Shown here in pieces: positions 24,767 to 32,720 of a stretch of 62,983 bases of DNA (its first letter is position 1; every line of letters begins with the position of its first letter). Source of the DNA: Acidobacteriaceae bacterium (GTDB lineage: Bacteria > Acidobacteriota > Terriglobia > Terriglobales > Acidobacteriaceae); assembly GCA_003165075.1 (NCBI GenBank), contig PLSM01000160.1:1-62983 (forward strand), given 5' to 3'. The notes under the pieces are model-generated. The model saw only the letters and a list, made by a program, of their open reading frames with translations. It was not told where the DNA came from and did not search any database. The position numbers and the translations under genes are program-made.

Positions 24767-25912
24767 ATGAAGTCATCTCTGCTTATAGTCGCAACGGCTC
24801 TGATGTTCGGCGTTGCCGCGTGCAGCAATTCGCGCAATCAGCAGCCCGCTCCCGCCGCTTCGTCCTCTGGCGGCGTAAGCAATGCGGTCAGCGGCCCATT
24901 CACCGATCAGGAATTGCAGGCCTTCACCGCGCTCAATCCCATCGACACCCACACCCACGTCTTCCGTAGCGACCCGGCCTTCAATGCCATGCTCCAAAGA
25001 CTCAACCTCCGCGTTCTCGACATTGTCCTCGTCGACGACAACAATCCAGAGTTGAAAGACCTGTCAGTGGAGAGCAAAGCCGCATGGCAGTTTATCCACG
25101 GCAGCGGCGGCCACGCTATCCTTTGCACAACCTTCGATCCCTACAAAGTGCGTGAGCCCGCATTTACCCAAACCTCAATTCGCGGCATTGATCGCGAGTT
25201 CAGTCAAGGCGCCATCGCGGTCAAAATATGGAAGAACATCGGCATGGAGATTAAAGACGCCGCCGGGAACTACATCCTTCCCGACGATCCCGCCTTTGAG
25301 CCGATCTACAAAGACATTTCCTCCCACGGTAGAACTCTCATTGCGCACGTCGCAGATCCAAACAGCATGTTTGATCCGCCCAACCCAGATGCGCCGGACT
25401 ACTCCTACATTCAGCAGAACCCTTTCTGGTATCAGTACGGCAAGCCTCATCCCGCTTCAAAGGAGAAGATTCTTCAGGCGCGCGATCATTTGCTGGAGCT
25501 GAATCCCGGCCTGCGCGTAGTGGGAGCACACTTGGGCAGCATGGAAGGTGATTTCCATCAGCTCGCCCAACACCTCGACCGCTATCCTAACTTCGCGGTC
25601 GATCTTGCTGCCCGCATGCCTTACCTGATGATGCAGCCCCGCGCTGACATGATCGCCTTCATCCTGAAATATCAGGACCGGCTGATCTACGCCACCGACA
25701 ACGGATTCTCTGCCAAGAATTCGCTGCAGCCGAGCCTCAACGAATGGGAAGAGTCCTACGCGCACGACTGGCGATACTTCGCCACCAATGACACGCTGGA
25801 ATACAAGGGCCGGCCGGTACAAGGACTCGCTTTGCCCGAGCCGGTTCTGCGAAAGCTCTATCACGACAACGCGGCACACTGGTTCCCAGGCATCGTGCCG
25901 ACCGGGCATTGA
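24767..25912 (+). CDS. Lipoprotein amidohydrolase (TIM-barrel)
   Basis: 381 residues. MKSSLLIVATALMFGVAACS is a lipoprotein signal peptide with lipobox VAAC, so it should be membrane-anchored outside the cytoplasm. NPIDTHTHVF is the metal-binding HxH of the amidohydrolase_2 (PF04909) family. Later motifs are HVADPN, GAHLGSMEGDF, FAVDLAARMPYLM and IYATDNGFS, which supply other metal ligands and the catalytic aspartate. AAGGAG at 24751-24756 supports ATG 24767. The substrate is unknown. An export signal on this family is uncommon. The 1.3-kb gap downstream is gene-free. Confidence 0.8.
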   Translation: MKSSLLIVATALMFGVAACSNSRNQQPAPAASSSGGVSNAVSGPFTDQELQAFTALNPIDTHTHVFRSDPAFNAMLQRLNLRVLDIVLVDDNNPELKDLSVESKAAWQFIHGSGGHAILCTTFDPYKVREPAFTQTSIRGIDREFSQGAIAVKIWKNIGMEIKDAAGNYILPDDPAFEPIYKDISSHGRTLIAHVADPNSMFDPPNPDAPDYSYIQQNPFWYQYGKPHPASKEKILQARDHLLELNPGLRVVGAHLGSMEGDFHQLAQHLDRYPNFAVDLAARMPYLMMQPRADMIAFILKYQDRLIYATDNGFSAKNSLQPSLNEWEESYAHDWRYFATNDTLEYKGRPVQGLALPEPVLRKLYHDNAAHWFPGIVPTGH

Positions 25913-25993
25913 GCTTGGAAGTTCCCTGTGGTCGTCTTGGATGGTGTCGAGGCAGACCTGTGCTCAGGAAACCTCAACCGCAATCACCCGCCC

Positions 25994-26029
25994 AAAACGA
26001 AAACGCCAGAGACTTTGCAGTCCCTGGCG
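25994..26029 (-). terminator. Intrinsic terminator on the minus strand at the array edge
   Basis: On the minus strand: CGCCAGGGACT, loop GCAA, AGTCTCTGGCG, then TTTTCGTTTT. The stem is 11 bp with one G-U pair, closed by a GNRA tetraloop, and a U-rich tail follows. The plus strand also forms the stem but has only CTTTCC after it, so the minus direction is the functional one. The only thing to its right is the 49-bp tandem array (26058 onward), so an RNA is probably made across the array on the minus strand. Confidence 0.75.
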
Positions 26030-26057
26030 CTTTCCGAGTGATCTGGTAGCTTATTGG

Positions 26058-26870
26058 ATCATGCATCGACCCGTTCAGCTTGTTGATGAGGATTCGAGTT
26101 GCCTCGCATCCTGCATCTTCCGGCTTGGCCAACAACGCGTCTCCGGGTTGCCCCGTACCCCGCATCCTTCGGCCGCGCTGGCGACGAATCTTCGGGTTGC
26201 CCCGAATCTTCGGTCCATTCTACTGTGCCGGGACGGATCTCCGAGTTGCCTCGAATCTCGCGCCCTTCAGCGGTACCGTTGATGAAACTCCGGGTTGCCC
26301 CGATTCTTCGCTCTGCGGTATCGCCTACGATGAGTCTCCGGGTTGCCCCGCAGCCTGCATCTTCCGGCTTTGTCGGCGATGGATCTCCGAGTTGCCTCGA
26401 GTCTCGCATCCTTCGGCGCTCCCAGTGGTGAAGTCCCGGGTTGCCCCGTTCGTTCGCTCCTCCGGTATCGCCTCTGATGAGGTCGCGGGTTACCCCGATT
26501 CCTGCATCTCCGGCACCGGCTGGTGTTCGCCCGGGTCACCCCGAACTTGGCACCTTCCGGTTGTGCCAGCGGTGAAGCTTCGGGTTGCCCCGAATCTTCG
26601 CTCCTCTGGCCCGCCGACTGATCGAATATTCAGGTTGCCCTGAATTCCCGATCCTTCTGCGGCGCCGACGTTTGAGTTTCCAGGTTACCCCGAATCCCCA
26701 ACCTTTCGGCTTGACCGTTTATGCTTCCCCGGGTTGCCCCGGTTCCGCATCTCCGGCTGGATCGATGATGAATCCCCGTCTGTACTCGAACTTTGCATCC
26801 CCTGGCAAGCCAGCGGATGAATCTTCGTGTGCAACCGAGTCCGACAATCCTTGCCCGACGCTCGATGCTC
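26058..26870. repeat. 49-bp degenerate tandem array
   Basis: The anchor GGGTTGCCCCG (variants GAGTTGCCTCG, GGGTTACCCCG, AGGTTGCCCTG) starts at 26096, 26145, 26194, 26243, 26292, 26340, 26389, 26438, 26487, 26533, 26582, 26632, 26682 and 26731: 14 copies with steps of 49 (nine times), 48, 46, 50 and 50. Decayed copies appear near 26778 and 26826. Between anchors, a weaker block reads like CATCTTCGG...CCGGCGATGAATCTCC, and in many units the middle can form a small hairpin. 49 is not a multiple of three, so no single frame repeats, although long stop-free stretches exist on both strands. It lies within a 1346-base interval (25913-27258) without a convincing gene. Confidence 0.85.
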
Positions 26871-27258
26871 TCTTAATCTCAATCCGACTTTCCACCGCCG
26901 GCAAGCCGACCATGGAACATCAGTTCAATCTCAATCCTGCATCTACTTGCCTGACCCGAACTGCTGTCCAACTCCCTACAGGGTCACCAACTGAAAGAGA
27001 CATTAGGGCAGCCCGATCTGTGGATGCAAGTGCAAAACTCAAGTAAATCTGTGGATATCACCATTCATGGTGCATTCACAATGGAATGTTGATTTCAGTC
27101 TGTGTTTTGGTGCGAAGAGCTGGCCGATCTACCGCGAAAAACTGGGCGAAACGGGCCATTTTTTAAGATGGAGGGAGATTAAAGCGTGGAGCTTGGCAAG
27201 ATTCGATTTATCTTTGCGGAATGATTCGTAACCCGCGTGACGTGTTCCGCATCCAATC
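26871..27258. other. Gene-free DNA between array and egtD
   Basis: No coding region. ATCTGTGGAT occurs twice (27017-27026 and 27047-27056), the second as TGTGGATAT, close to a DnaA box, and CACCATTCATGGTG (27060-27073) is a small palindrome. Near 26936-26960 a further decayed array unit may be present. I see no clear promoter for either direction. Confidence 0.4.
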
Positions 27259-28245
27259 ATGCGCATGACAACCACGATTCCGCAGATCGCCGCAGAGCGC
27301 ATTTCAGGACGGGTCGCCTCGGCGGTCGAAGAAGGACTTGCGTCGCAACCCAAACGGCTTCCTCCCTGGCTCTTTTACGATGCGGCCGGTTCCGAACTCT
27401 TCGAACAGATCACGGAGTTGCCTGAGTACTATCTGACCCGGACGGAGCGGGCCATTCTGGCGACGCATGCCGATAGGATGATTGCCCAGGCTGCGGACGG
27501 AAGGCGGCTGCGAATTGCCGAACTGGGTGCGGGCTCGGCCAGTAAGACCCGCCTGCTGCTGGCTGCGGCGGCACGGAGGCAGGGGGTAGTGGTGTACGAG
27601 CCGCTGGACGTGTCAATGAGTGCGCTGGAGGTGGCACGGGAGCGGATCGAGCGCGAGATTCCCGGCGTCGAGGTGGCACCGCGGCTGGTGGACTACGCAC
27701 ACGAACTGGACCTGGAACCGTCTGACGCGGGTGAGCGGCGACTGGTGCTCTACATCGGGTCGAGCATCGGCAACTTCGAACCCGAGGCTGCCGCAATGCT
27801 TCTCCGGCGGATTCATGCAAGCCTGCAGCCGGGCGACGGGCTGCTGCTGGGCGTGGACCTGGTGAAGGAGGACTCTATTCTGCGGGCGGCGTATGACGAT
27901 GCGGCGGGAGTTACCTCTGCCTTCAATCGCAACCTACTGACGCGGTTGAACCGGGAACTGGGGGCGGAGTTCGATGCGGAGACCTTTGCGCATCGGGCGG
28001 TGTGGAACGCTGCGGAGTCGCGAATGGAGATGCACCTGGAGAGCCGGGTTGCGCAGAGTGTGCGCGTGGCGGGGCTGGGCTTGGATGTGAATTTCCGCGC
28101 GGGCGAGAGGATCCATACCGAGAACAGCTACAAATATTGGCCGGGGCAGGCGGAGGCGATGCTGGGCGCGGCGGGATTTGCGCCGGTGGAGAGCTGGATG
28201 GACGCGCAGGGATGGTTTGCGGTGTGTTTGGGAAGGGCGGAGTGA
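27259..28245 (+). CDS. egtD: Histidine N-alpha-methyltransferase EgtD
   Basis: 328 residues, close to the usual 320. Trimethylates the alpha-amino group of histidine with three SAM, giving hercynine, the substrate of EgtB (encoded at 11148-12488). LPPWLFYDAAGSELFEQIT and LPEYYLTRTERAIL are the family hallmark. The SAM loop AELGAGSASKT begins at residue 87. LYIGSSIGNFEPEAA and LLLGVDLVKE are conserved, as are FRAGERIHTENSYKY near the end. ATG 27259 or ATG 27265 could be used. It is followed by repeat cores and the 215-bp element. egtB and egtD are 15 kb apart and thus separately transcribed. Confidence 0.94.
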   Translation: MRMTTTIPQIAAERISGRVASAVEEGLASQPKRLPPWLFYDAAGSELFEQITELPEYYLTRTERAILATHADRMIAQAADGRRLRIAELGAGSASKTRLLLAAAARRQGVVVYEPLDVSMSALEVARERIEREIPGVEVAPRLVDYAHELDLEPSDAGERRLVLYIGSSIGNFEPEAAAMLLRRIHASLQPGDGLLLGVDLVKEDSILRAAYDDAAGVTSAFNRNLLTRLNRELGAEFDAETFAHRAVWNAAESRMEMHLESRVAQSVRVAGLGLDVNFRAGERIHTENSYKYWPGQAEAMLGAAGFAPVESWMDAQGWFAVCLGRAE

Positions 28246-28276
28246 GAAGCCGCTTCCAGCTTCCAGCTGCTAGCTA

Positions 28277-28309
28277 TCCCAGGTCACAAAATCGGGACCT
28301 GGGGCACCC
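28277..28309 (+). repeat. Repeat core F (TCCCAGGTC...GGACCTGGGGCACCC)
   Basis: 33 bp: TCCCAGGTCACAAAATCGGG then ACCTGGGGCACCC. Arms CCCAGGTC and GGACCTGGG close a hairpin around ACAAAATC. Nearly identical to core G at 28606-28642, and the reverse orientation of the core in copies B and E. It lies 32 bases after the egtD stop, so it may serve as its terminator-like structure, though no T-run follows. Confidence 0.65.
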
Positions 28310-28328
28310 GCACCCGGCTCTTACTGCG

Positions 28329-28540
28329 CCGATACCCCCCCTCTCCCTATTCTTTGAGTAAATTATTAATCTTAATGGACTTAGCGAGTAGAGGTAGCGC
28401 TAAATTCTTGAGAACATTGGAGTTGGCTGCAGAATCTTCTAAGGAAAGGGTTTACGGCACCGATCCGGCGCGAAACCGGCGGCACGCACTTTTTCTCCTT
28501 CTTCGTGTGCCTAAGCCGAGGAAATAATCTGCAAGGTTCC
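28329..28540 (+). repeat. 215-bp 3' element, copy 2
   Basis: Reads CCGATACCCCCCCTCTCCCT, TTGAGTAAATTATTAATCTTA, ATGGACTTAGCGA, and so on to TTTTTCTCC and AATAATCTGCAAGG. It aligns with the minus-strand element at 18104-18320. Internally there are three similar 30-32-base segments (28356-28387, 28397-28428, 28429-28458), each of form A-rich, AAATTCTTGA-like, then GGA(C/G)TT. It is 84 bases after the egtD stop, same strand, and is followed by repeat core G, as copy 1 is followed by core E. Confidence 0.75.
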
Positions 28541-28605
28541 CTTGGGGAATTGCGAGTCAGGGGACAGGTAGAGTTTCGGGGTGCCCGAAACGCGGTTTGG
28601 TTATT

Positions 28606-28642
28606 GCTTTCCCAGGTCCCAAAATCGGGACCTGGGGCACCC
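28606..28642 (+). repeat. Repeat core G
   Basis: GCTTTCCCAGGTCCCAAAAT then CGGGACCTGGGGCACCC. Perfect stem CCCAGGTCCC / GGGACCTGGG over AAAATC. It sits between the 215-bp element and the 3' end of the alpha-galactosidase gene on the other strand. The remaining bases of the 415-base gap (28246-28660) show nothing else. Confidence 0.7.
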
Positions 28643-28660
28643 AATCTTTTGCGACTGGTT

Positions 28661-29884
28661 CTATTTTGGGGCGGCGATGCGGACCAGCAGCACGTCGTGG
28701 CTGGCGATCTCAATAGGCATGTTGTCGGTGAGTTGCATCTCCTTGCCGGTCCACAGGTCTTTGGCCTGCTGCGGGCCATGGAGGCCGAGCTTGGCCAGGC
28801 TCAAGTGGAAGGGATGCGTGGAGAAGCGGTTGTCGCCCGCCGCAAGGACGGCGATGGCCATTGCGCCGCCCGAAAGATGGCGAGTCCAGACTTCGACTTC
28901 ACCATCGGTATAGGTGCGGGAGGCCTGCTTGCCCAGCTTGTCCTGGTCGATGGCGATGACGTCGCGGTTGGTGAGGATGGCCGAGATCTCGGGCTTCATG
29001 TTGGGCAGGTCGTTGCCGGCCAGGAGAGGCGAGGCCAGCATGGCCCACATAGAGAAGTGGGCGCGATTCTCGGCCAGCGTGAGGTCACCGTTCCCCACTT
29101 CAAGCATGTCGGGGTCATTCCAGTGGCCGGGGCCGGCGTATTTTTCTAGTCCTGCCTGCTGGCTGAGAATGGCGTAGACGCGGTCCCAGTGGGGATCGAT
29201 GTCGCCGGTAGTGCGCCATGAGTTGCCGCCGAGGGCGGGCGCCCACTCCCACGGAGCGTCCCACCCGTATTGGCAGAGCGAGAAGACAATGGGGCGGCCG
29301 GCGGCTTTGAGGGCCTTCGACATCTTGTCGTAGGCTGCGACCATGAGGCGCATCTGTGCGGCCTTGTCGTTGGGAGCCTGTTTTTCCATCACGTCCGGAA
29401 TGAAGCTGCACAGGTCGTACTTGAGATAGTCGATGCCCCACGAGGCGTAGAGCTGGGCATCCTGCTCTTCATGGCCCAGCGAAGCGGTGTAGCCGCCGCA
29501 GGTCTTGGTTCCCGGCCCGGAGTAGATGCCGATCTTCAGGCCACGGGAGTGGACGTAGTCGGCCAGGGCTTTCATGTCAGGGAATTTGGAGTTGGTATGC
29601 AGCACTCCGTTCGCGTCGCGATCTGCCTCCCAGGTGTCGTCGATGTTGACGTAGATGTAGCCCGCGTCTTTCATCCCCGTAGAGACCAGTTGGTCGGCGG
29701 CAGCGCGAATGTCCTTGTCAGTGACCTTCTCGGCAAAGAAGTTCCAACTGTTCCAACCCATGGGGGGCGTCTGCGCCACCTGCGGTGGGGCCAAGTGCGC
29801 CTTCGGCGCGGAGGGAGTCTGTGCGATGGCGGTGAGAGAGGCAAGGAGCAGAGCGGCGAGCGGCAAAGAACGTGAAACATACAT
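28661..29884 (-). CDS. Secreted GH27 alpha-galactosidase
   Basis: 407 residues. MYVSRSLPLAALLLASLTAIAQ is a signal peptide. PPMGWNSWNFF opens the GH27 barrel, GYIYVNIDDTW is typical, catalytic nucleophile D157 is in YLKYDLC, and acid/base D228 is in RTTGDI. NDPDMLEVGNG and the short C-terminal beta domain complete it. It hydrolyses alpha-galactosyl ends of plant oligosaccharides or galactomannans outside the cell. GAGGG at suitable distance supports ATG 29884 (29899 also in frame). Downstream of a sugar kinase/transporter operon on the same strand, 235 bases away across a repeat, consistent with galactose uptake, but this link is inference. Confidence 0.92.
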   Translation of the reverse strand: MYVSRSLPLAALLLASLTAIAQTPSAPKAHLAPPQVAQTPPMGWNSWNFFAEKVTDKDIRAAADQLVSTGMKDAGYIYVNIDDTWEADRDANGVLHTNSKFPDMKALADYVHSRGLKIGIYSGPGTKTCGGYTASLGHEEQDAQLYASWGIDYLKYDLCSFIPDVMEKQAPNDKAAQMRLMVAAYDKMSKALKAAGRPIVFSLCQYGWDAPWEWAPALGGNSWRTTGDIDPHWDRVYAILSQQAGLEKYAGPGHWNDPDMLEVGNGDLTLAENRAHFSMWAMLASPLLAGNDLPNMKPEISAILTNRDVIAIDQDKLGKQASRTYTDGEVEVWTRHLSGGAMAIAVLAAGDNRFSTHPFHLSLAKLGLHGPQQAKDLWTGKEMQLTDNMPIEIASHDVLLVRIAAPK

Positions 29885-29993
29885 GGCGGAATCCCTCATG
29901 GAAACGATTTCAGTGGAAGTTTATTCTTGCGGCGCGGGTTTGGGCAATTGCGGGAACAACGGCTCGCCCTAGTCCACCTTCCGTGAGCCAGGT

Positions 29994-30092
29994 CTCTGAC
30001 CGTGTGATCTCGTGCTTTCCCACCCTTGCGGCAAGAACAAATACGCCGCAAGGATGGGCCACCCATATCGGTACAGCATCAAGCAGTCAGAG
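29994..30092 (-). repeat. Dispersed inverted-repeat element, copy H (full length)
   Basis: 99 bp. Its reverse complement begins CTCTGACTGCTTGATGCTGT and runs parallel to copy A (2091-2189): GATATGGGTGGCCCATC, then CTTGCGGCGTATTTG, TTCTTGCCGCAAGG, TGGGAAAGCACGAGATCA and CGGTCAGAG. The inner stem (CTTGCGGC / GCCGCAAG) is intact. The two full copies are in opposite orientation 28 kb apart. It lies between the kinase operon and the alpha-galactosidase gene. Confidence 0.8.
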
Positions 30093-30119
30093 GCATAGTT
30101 GTTCTTTACTGCGAATCAT

Positions 30120-31058
30120 TCAATTCGCAGCAGGCACGGTGGCGTAGCGAGGAGTGGCGGCCATCAGGGCCTCCACCGCCTGCACGGAACCGATGCCGCC
30201 GCGAGCGCCTTTGGCGGTGCAGTTGAGGGCGGCAGCGGCGCAGGCAAAATCGAGCTGCCGGGTGAGCGGCCAACCTTGCAAGAGTCCGTAGATGAAGCCG
30301 GCGTGAAAGATGTCGCCGGCTCCGGTGGTGTCGGCAACGGAGACGCGGTACGCGGGGCGCAGATGGAAATGACTGCCGTCCCAGGCCAACACGCCGTCCT
30401 GGCCGAGGGTGGCCGCGGCGACCGTGCAGCCGTAGCGGCGCTTGATGATGCGCAAGGCCTGCTCCAGGTTGCGCTGGCCGGTGAGGCGCACAGGGAAGTC
30501 GCGGCTGACGATGAGATAGTCGACGTTCGAGACCAGGTCGTCGACGCCGGAATAAAGCTCGTCAAGGTCGGCGATGACGGGGATCCCAGCGGAGCGCGCC
30601 CAGCCGGCGGCAACGGTGGCTGCGGCGGTTTCAAATCCGTCCAAGTGCAGCACCCGGGCGTTCACGATCCATGCGCGGTCGAGGTCCGCGGGCTGCAGAA
30701 GCAGGCGCTCGTCGCGACGGCAAAGCACTGTGCGCTCGCCTCCGGCATCGACCAGAATCAGCGATTGCGGGCTGGCAGCATTAGCCACGGTAATGATTCG
30801 CGCGTCGACGCCGGTGCGGGCAAACTCACGGCGATGCAGATTGGCCGCCTCGTCATCGCCCACCTTGCCTACATAGCGGGTGGTGAGTCCCCAGGTTTGG
30901 CAGGCCACGACCGCGGTCGCAGTTTGTCCGCCGGGCAAGAGAGATGAATGGGTGTACTCGACCTTGGAGCCGCGCTCGGGATAGGTGGCGAGAGGGATCA
31001 GGGTGTCGGTAGCGTTCAGCCCCACGCCGACAAGGTCAACCAGCGACGGCTCGGTCAT
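30120..31058 (-). CDS. PfkB-family sugar kinase
   Basis: 312 residues. The PfkB fold begins with LVDLVGVGLNATDTLI and GGQTATAVVACQTWGLTTRYVGKVGDD, and the ATP/anion-hole signature VADTTGAGDIFHAGFIYGLLQG is near the C-terminus, with the catalytic aspartate in GAGD. Ribokinase- or fructokinase-like enzymes share this. It phosphorylates a sugar or nucleoside. The 33-base gap to the transporter gene upstream on the same strand suggests an operon, so the substrate is likely the transported sugar. Which sugar is unknown. Confidence 0.88.
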   Translation of the reverse strand: MTEPSLVDLVGVGLNATDTLIPLATYPERGSKVEYTHSSLLPGGQTATAVVACQTWGLTTRYVGKVGDDEAANLHRREFARTGVDARIITVANAASPQSLILVDAGGERTVLCRRDERLLLQPADLDRAWIVNARVLHLDGFETAAATVAAGWARSAGIPVIADLDELYSGVDDLVSNVDYLIVSRDFPVRLTGQRNLEQALRIIKRRYGCTVAAATLGQDGVLAWDGSHFHLRPAYRVSVADTTGAGDIFHAGFIYGLLQGWPLTRQLDFACAAAALNCTAKGARGGIGSVQAVEALMAATPRYATVPAAN

Positions 31059-31091
31059 AAGTATCCATTGTACCGGGAGCGTGAACAGGGC

Positions 31092-32384
31092 CTAGGAGAA
31101 CTTGGTTGTCTTCCACAGTCCCCAGGCGGAGATGGCGGCGGTGACGACAAGCGCCGCGACCAGAACGCCGACCCATACCAGGTTCATTCCAAGCGCGGGC
31201 ACGCGCGCGTCCAGCCCGAGGTACACAAACACGCCCACGGCGACGGCGAGAATCACATAGTCCCACCATGCGCGCTGCGGCCCATTGGCGGCGACGGGCA
31301 CACCTGCGCAGGCTTCAAGCACACGGTTGTAGTCCAGTTGATAACGGGTGCACTCGCGCTGCAAAGCTTGGTTGGCCGAGGCGTGCTCGCGCTCAGTGGC
31401 GACGGCCGTGCTGACAGCCAGTGCGCCAAGAATCATGACCAGCGATCCAGCCACGACCAGCAGGCGGTGGGCCGCATCGGCGTGGGCCAGCTCGCCAAAG
31501 GCCAACGCGCCCCAGGCCAGTCCCCACAACTGGTTGGTGTTGGAGAGTGGAATGCCGCGGCCGATCCCGAGATACTTGGTGGCGTACTGCTGAAACAGGT
31601 CGCCAATGACCCAGACGAATCCGCCCAGGAACAGCCAGAAGAGCATGTGCCGAGTCTGGGGAGAATGAATGACGGCGATGGTTGCGGTCCGGTCCAGAGC
31701 CAGCGCCAAGGCGAAGACCGCGCCCAACTCGCCGACGGTAAAGACGGTGACGAACGAGAGAGGATTCATGCCGCTGATGTAGGCCTTGCGGTAGGGAATA
31801 TACATGGTTCCCCACAAGAGACTGGCACCGGCGGCAGCCAGGACGCCTGAAGCGGCGCGGCCGGGGTGGGGACCTCCGCCATGGATGGTGCTGAAGCCGA
31901 GCATGATGGCCGCGGCAACAATGGCGAGTGCGCCGAGTACTACCTTGGCCACATTTCTGCCACTGGCGCCCTTGAGCTCACCGAACAGCAGACGGCCCCA
32001 TAAGATGCCGACCAGAGCGTTGGTATTCCAGAGGGGGAAGGCGATGGCCAGGCCCACGTCGCGAATGGCAAAGACAGTGAGCGTGTTGGCCACGGCCCAC
32101 AACATGCCGGCGAGGATGGCGGTGGGAAGGAGGTGCTTGTTTCGCGACAGATCCGCGAAGACCTGGCGCGTGCCTTTGAGCAGAGTGGGCACGGTCCATC
32201 GGGCAGTGAAGACCCCGGCCACCATGCAGAGCGAAATGGAGTAGGGCGAGAGGCCGGAGTTGACGAGCTTGGTGGGCGCCTCCGCAGCACCCAGCCAGAC
32301 GCCGGCGGAGAGCCCGCACAACACACCCAGCCCGTGAGCGGAGTTGAAGCCGACCGTTGCTGCTGTCTTCTGCGGTCGGCTCAT
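31092..32384 (-). CDS. Sugar transporter, GRP/RhaT-like family
   Basis: 430 residues, about ten transmembrane helices of the drug/metabolite superfamily. GLGVLCGLSAGVWLGAAEAPTK begins, WAVANTLTVFAIRDVGLAIAFPLWNTNALVGILWGRLLFGE and LLWGTMYIPYRKAYISGMNP are internal repeats, and GIGRGIPLSNTNQLWGLAWGALAFGEL is the matching second half. RhaT and GRP (GlcU) proteins have such paired motifs. A hydrophilic stretch (about 340-370) separates a last helix pair. It leads the kinase gene by 33 bases and follows a microprotein gene by 75. Substrate unknown. Confidence 0.75.
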   Translation of the reverse strand: MSRPQKTAATVGFNSAHGLGVLCGLSAGVWLGAAEAPTKLVNSGLSPYSISLCMVAGVFTARWTVPTLLKGTRQVFADLSRNKHLLPTAILAGMLWAVANTLTVFAIRDVGLAIAFPLWNTNALVGILWGRLLFGELKGASGRNVAKVVLGALAIVAAAIMLGFSTIHGGGPHPGRAASGVLAAAGASLLWGTMYIPYRKAYISGMNPLSFVTVFTVGELGAVFALALALDRTATIAVIHSPQTRHMLFWLFLGGFVWVIGDLFQQYATKYLGIGRGIPLSNTNQLWGLAWGALAFGELAHADAAHRLLVVAGSLVMILGALAVSTAVATEREHASANQALQRECTRYQLDYNRVLEACAGVPVAANGPQRAWWDYVILAVAVGVFVYLGLDARVPALGMNLVWVGVLVAALVVTAAISAWGLWKTTKFS

Positions 32385-32459
32385 GATGTGTGGATAGTCC
32401 TTTCGTAAAGTGGGGACGCGGCGCAGGCCACGAGGCTCACGCCGGCCGCGAGAAGGGGA

Positions 32460-32564
32460 TCAATGCAGCGTGATGAGGAGCGCAAGGCCGATGCAAAAGA
32501 CGGTGAGGGGAATGAGGAAGTGGCTGTCAGTGAGGATAGCCCCGGTCTGCTCAAGAAATTTCAT
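32460..32564 (-). CDS. 34-residue membrane microprotein
   Basis: Reads MKFLEQTGAILTDSHFLIPL then TVFCIGLALLITLH and stops. Residues 17-33 are one hydrophobic helix. The start ATG is at 32564 with AAAGGA four to ten bases upstream, a good ribosome-binding site on the minus strand. It is on the same strand as the sugar transporter (32384) and kinase, 75 bases apart, so it could be the first gene of that operon. Small single-helix proteins often accompany transporters as assembly partners or regulators. That role is inference, and homologues are not known to me. Confidence 0.6.
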   Translation of the reverse strand: MKFLEQTGAILTDSHFLIPLTVFCIGLALLITLH

Positions 32565-32720
32565 CGGCGTCCTTTGGAATTGCACTGGTTCGGCTGGCGC
32601 AAACATAAAGACGCGGTTGGGTGGATGTCAAGGTGAGTGGTTGTGAGCGGGAGGCTCCCACTCGCGGCGGGATGAGCCAATGCCAAGAGTGAGAGCCACG
32701 ATTCCGCGGGATGCATACCG

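Noticed and set aside
26059..26409. A 116-residue minus-strand reading frame ending just before the terminator
   Set aside because: Position before the terminator is suggestive, but the sequence is only the array translated, without a ribosome-binding site. I keep it as an RNA question, not a protein.
26080..26643. A 187-residue reading frame over the tandem array (plus strand)
   Set aside because: Composition is repeat-derived. The 49-base unit cycles through three frames, several other frames on both strands are equally open, and no start signal or domain is present.
26096..26741. A CRISPR array
   Set aside because: The spacing is 49 with a 10-11-base anchor and drifting rather than unrelated spacers, the anchor itself varies, and no cas genes are nearby.
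27017..27056. Replication origin (DnaA boxes)
   Set aside because: Only two imperfect TGTGGAT motifs, with no dnaA, dnaN or AT-rich unwinding region in the vicinity.
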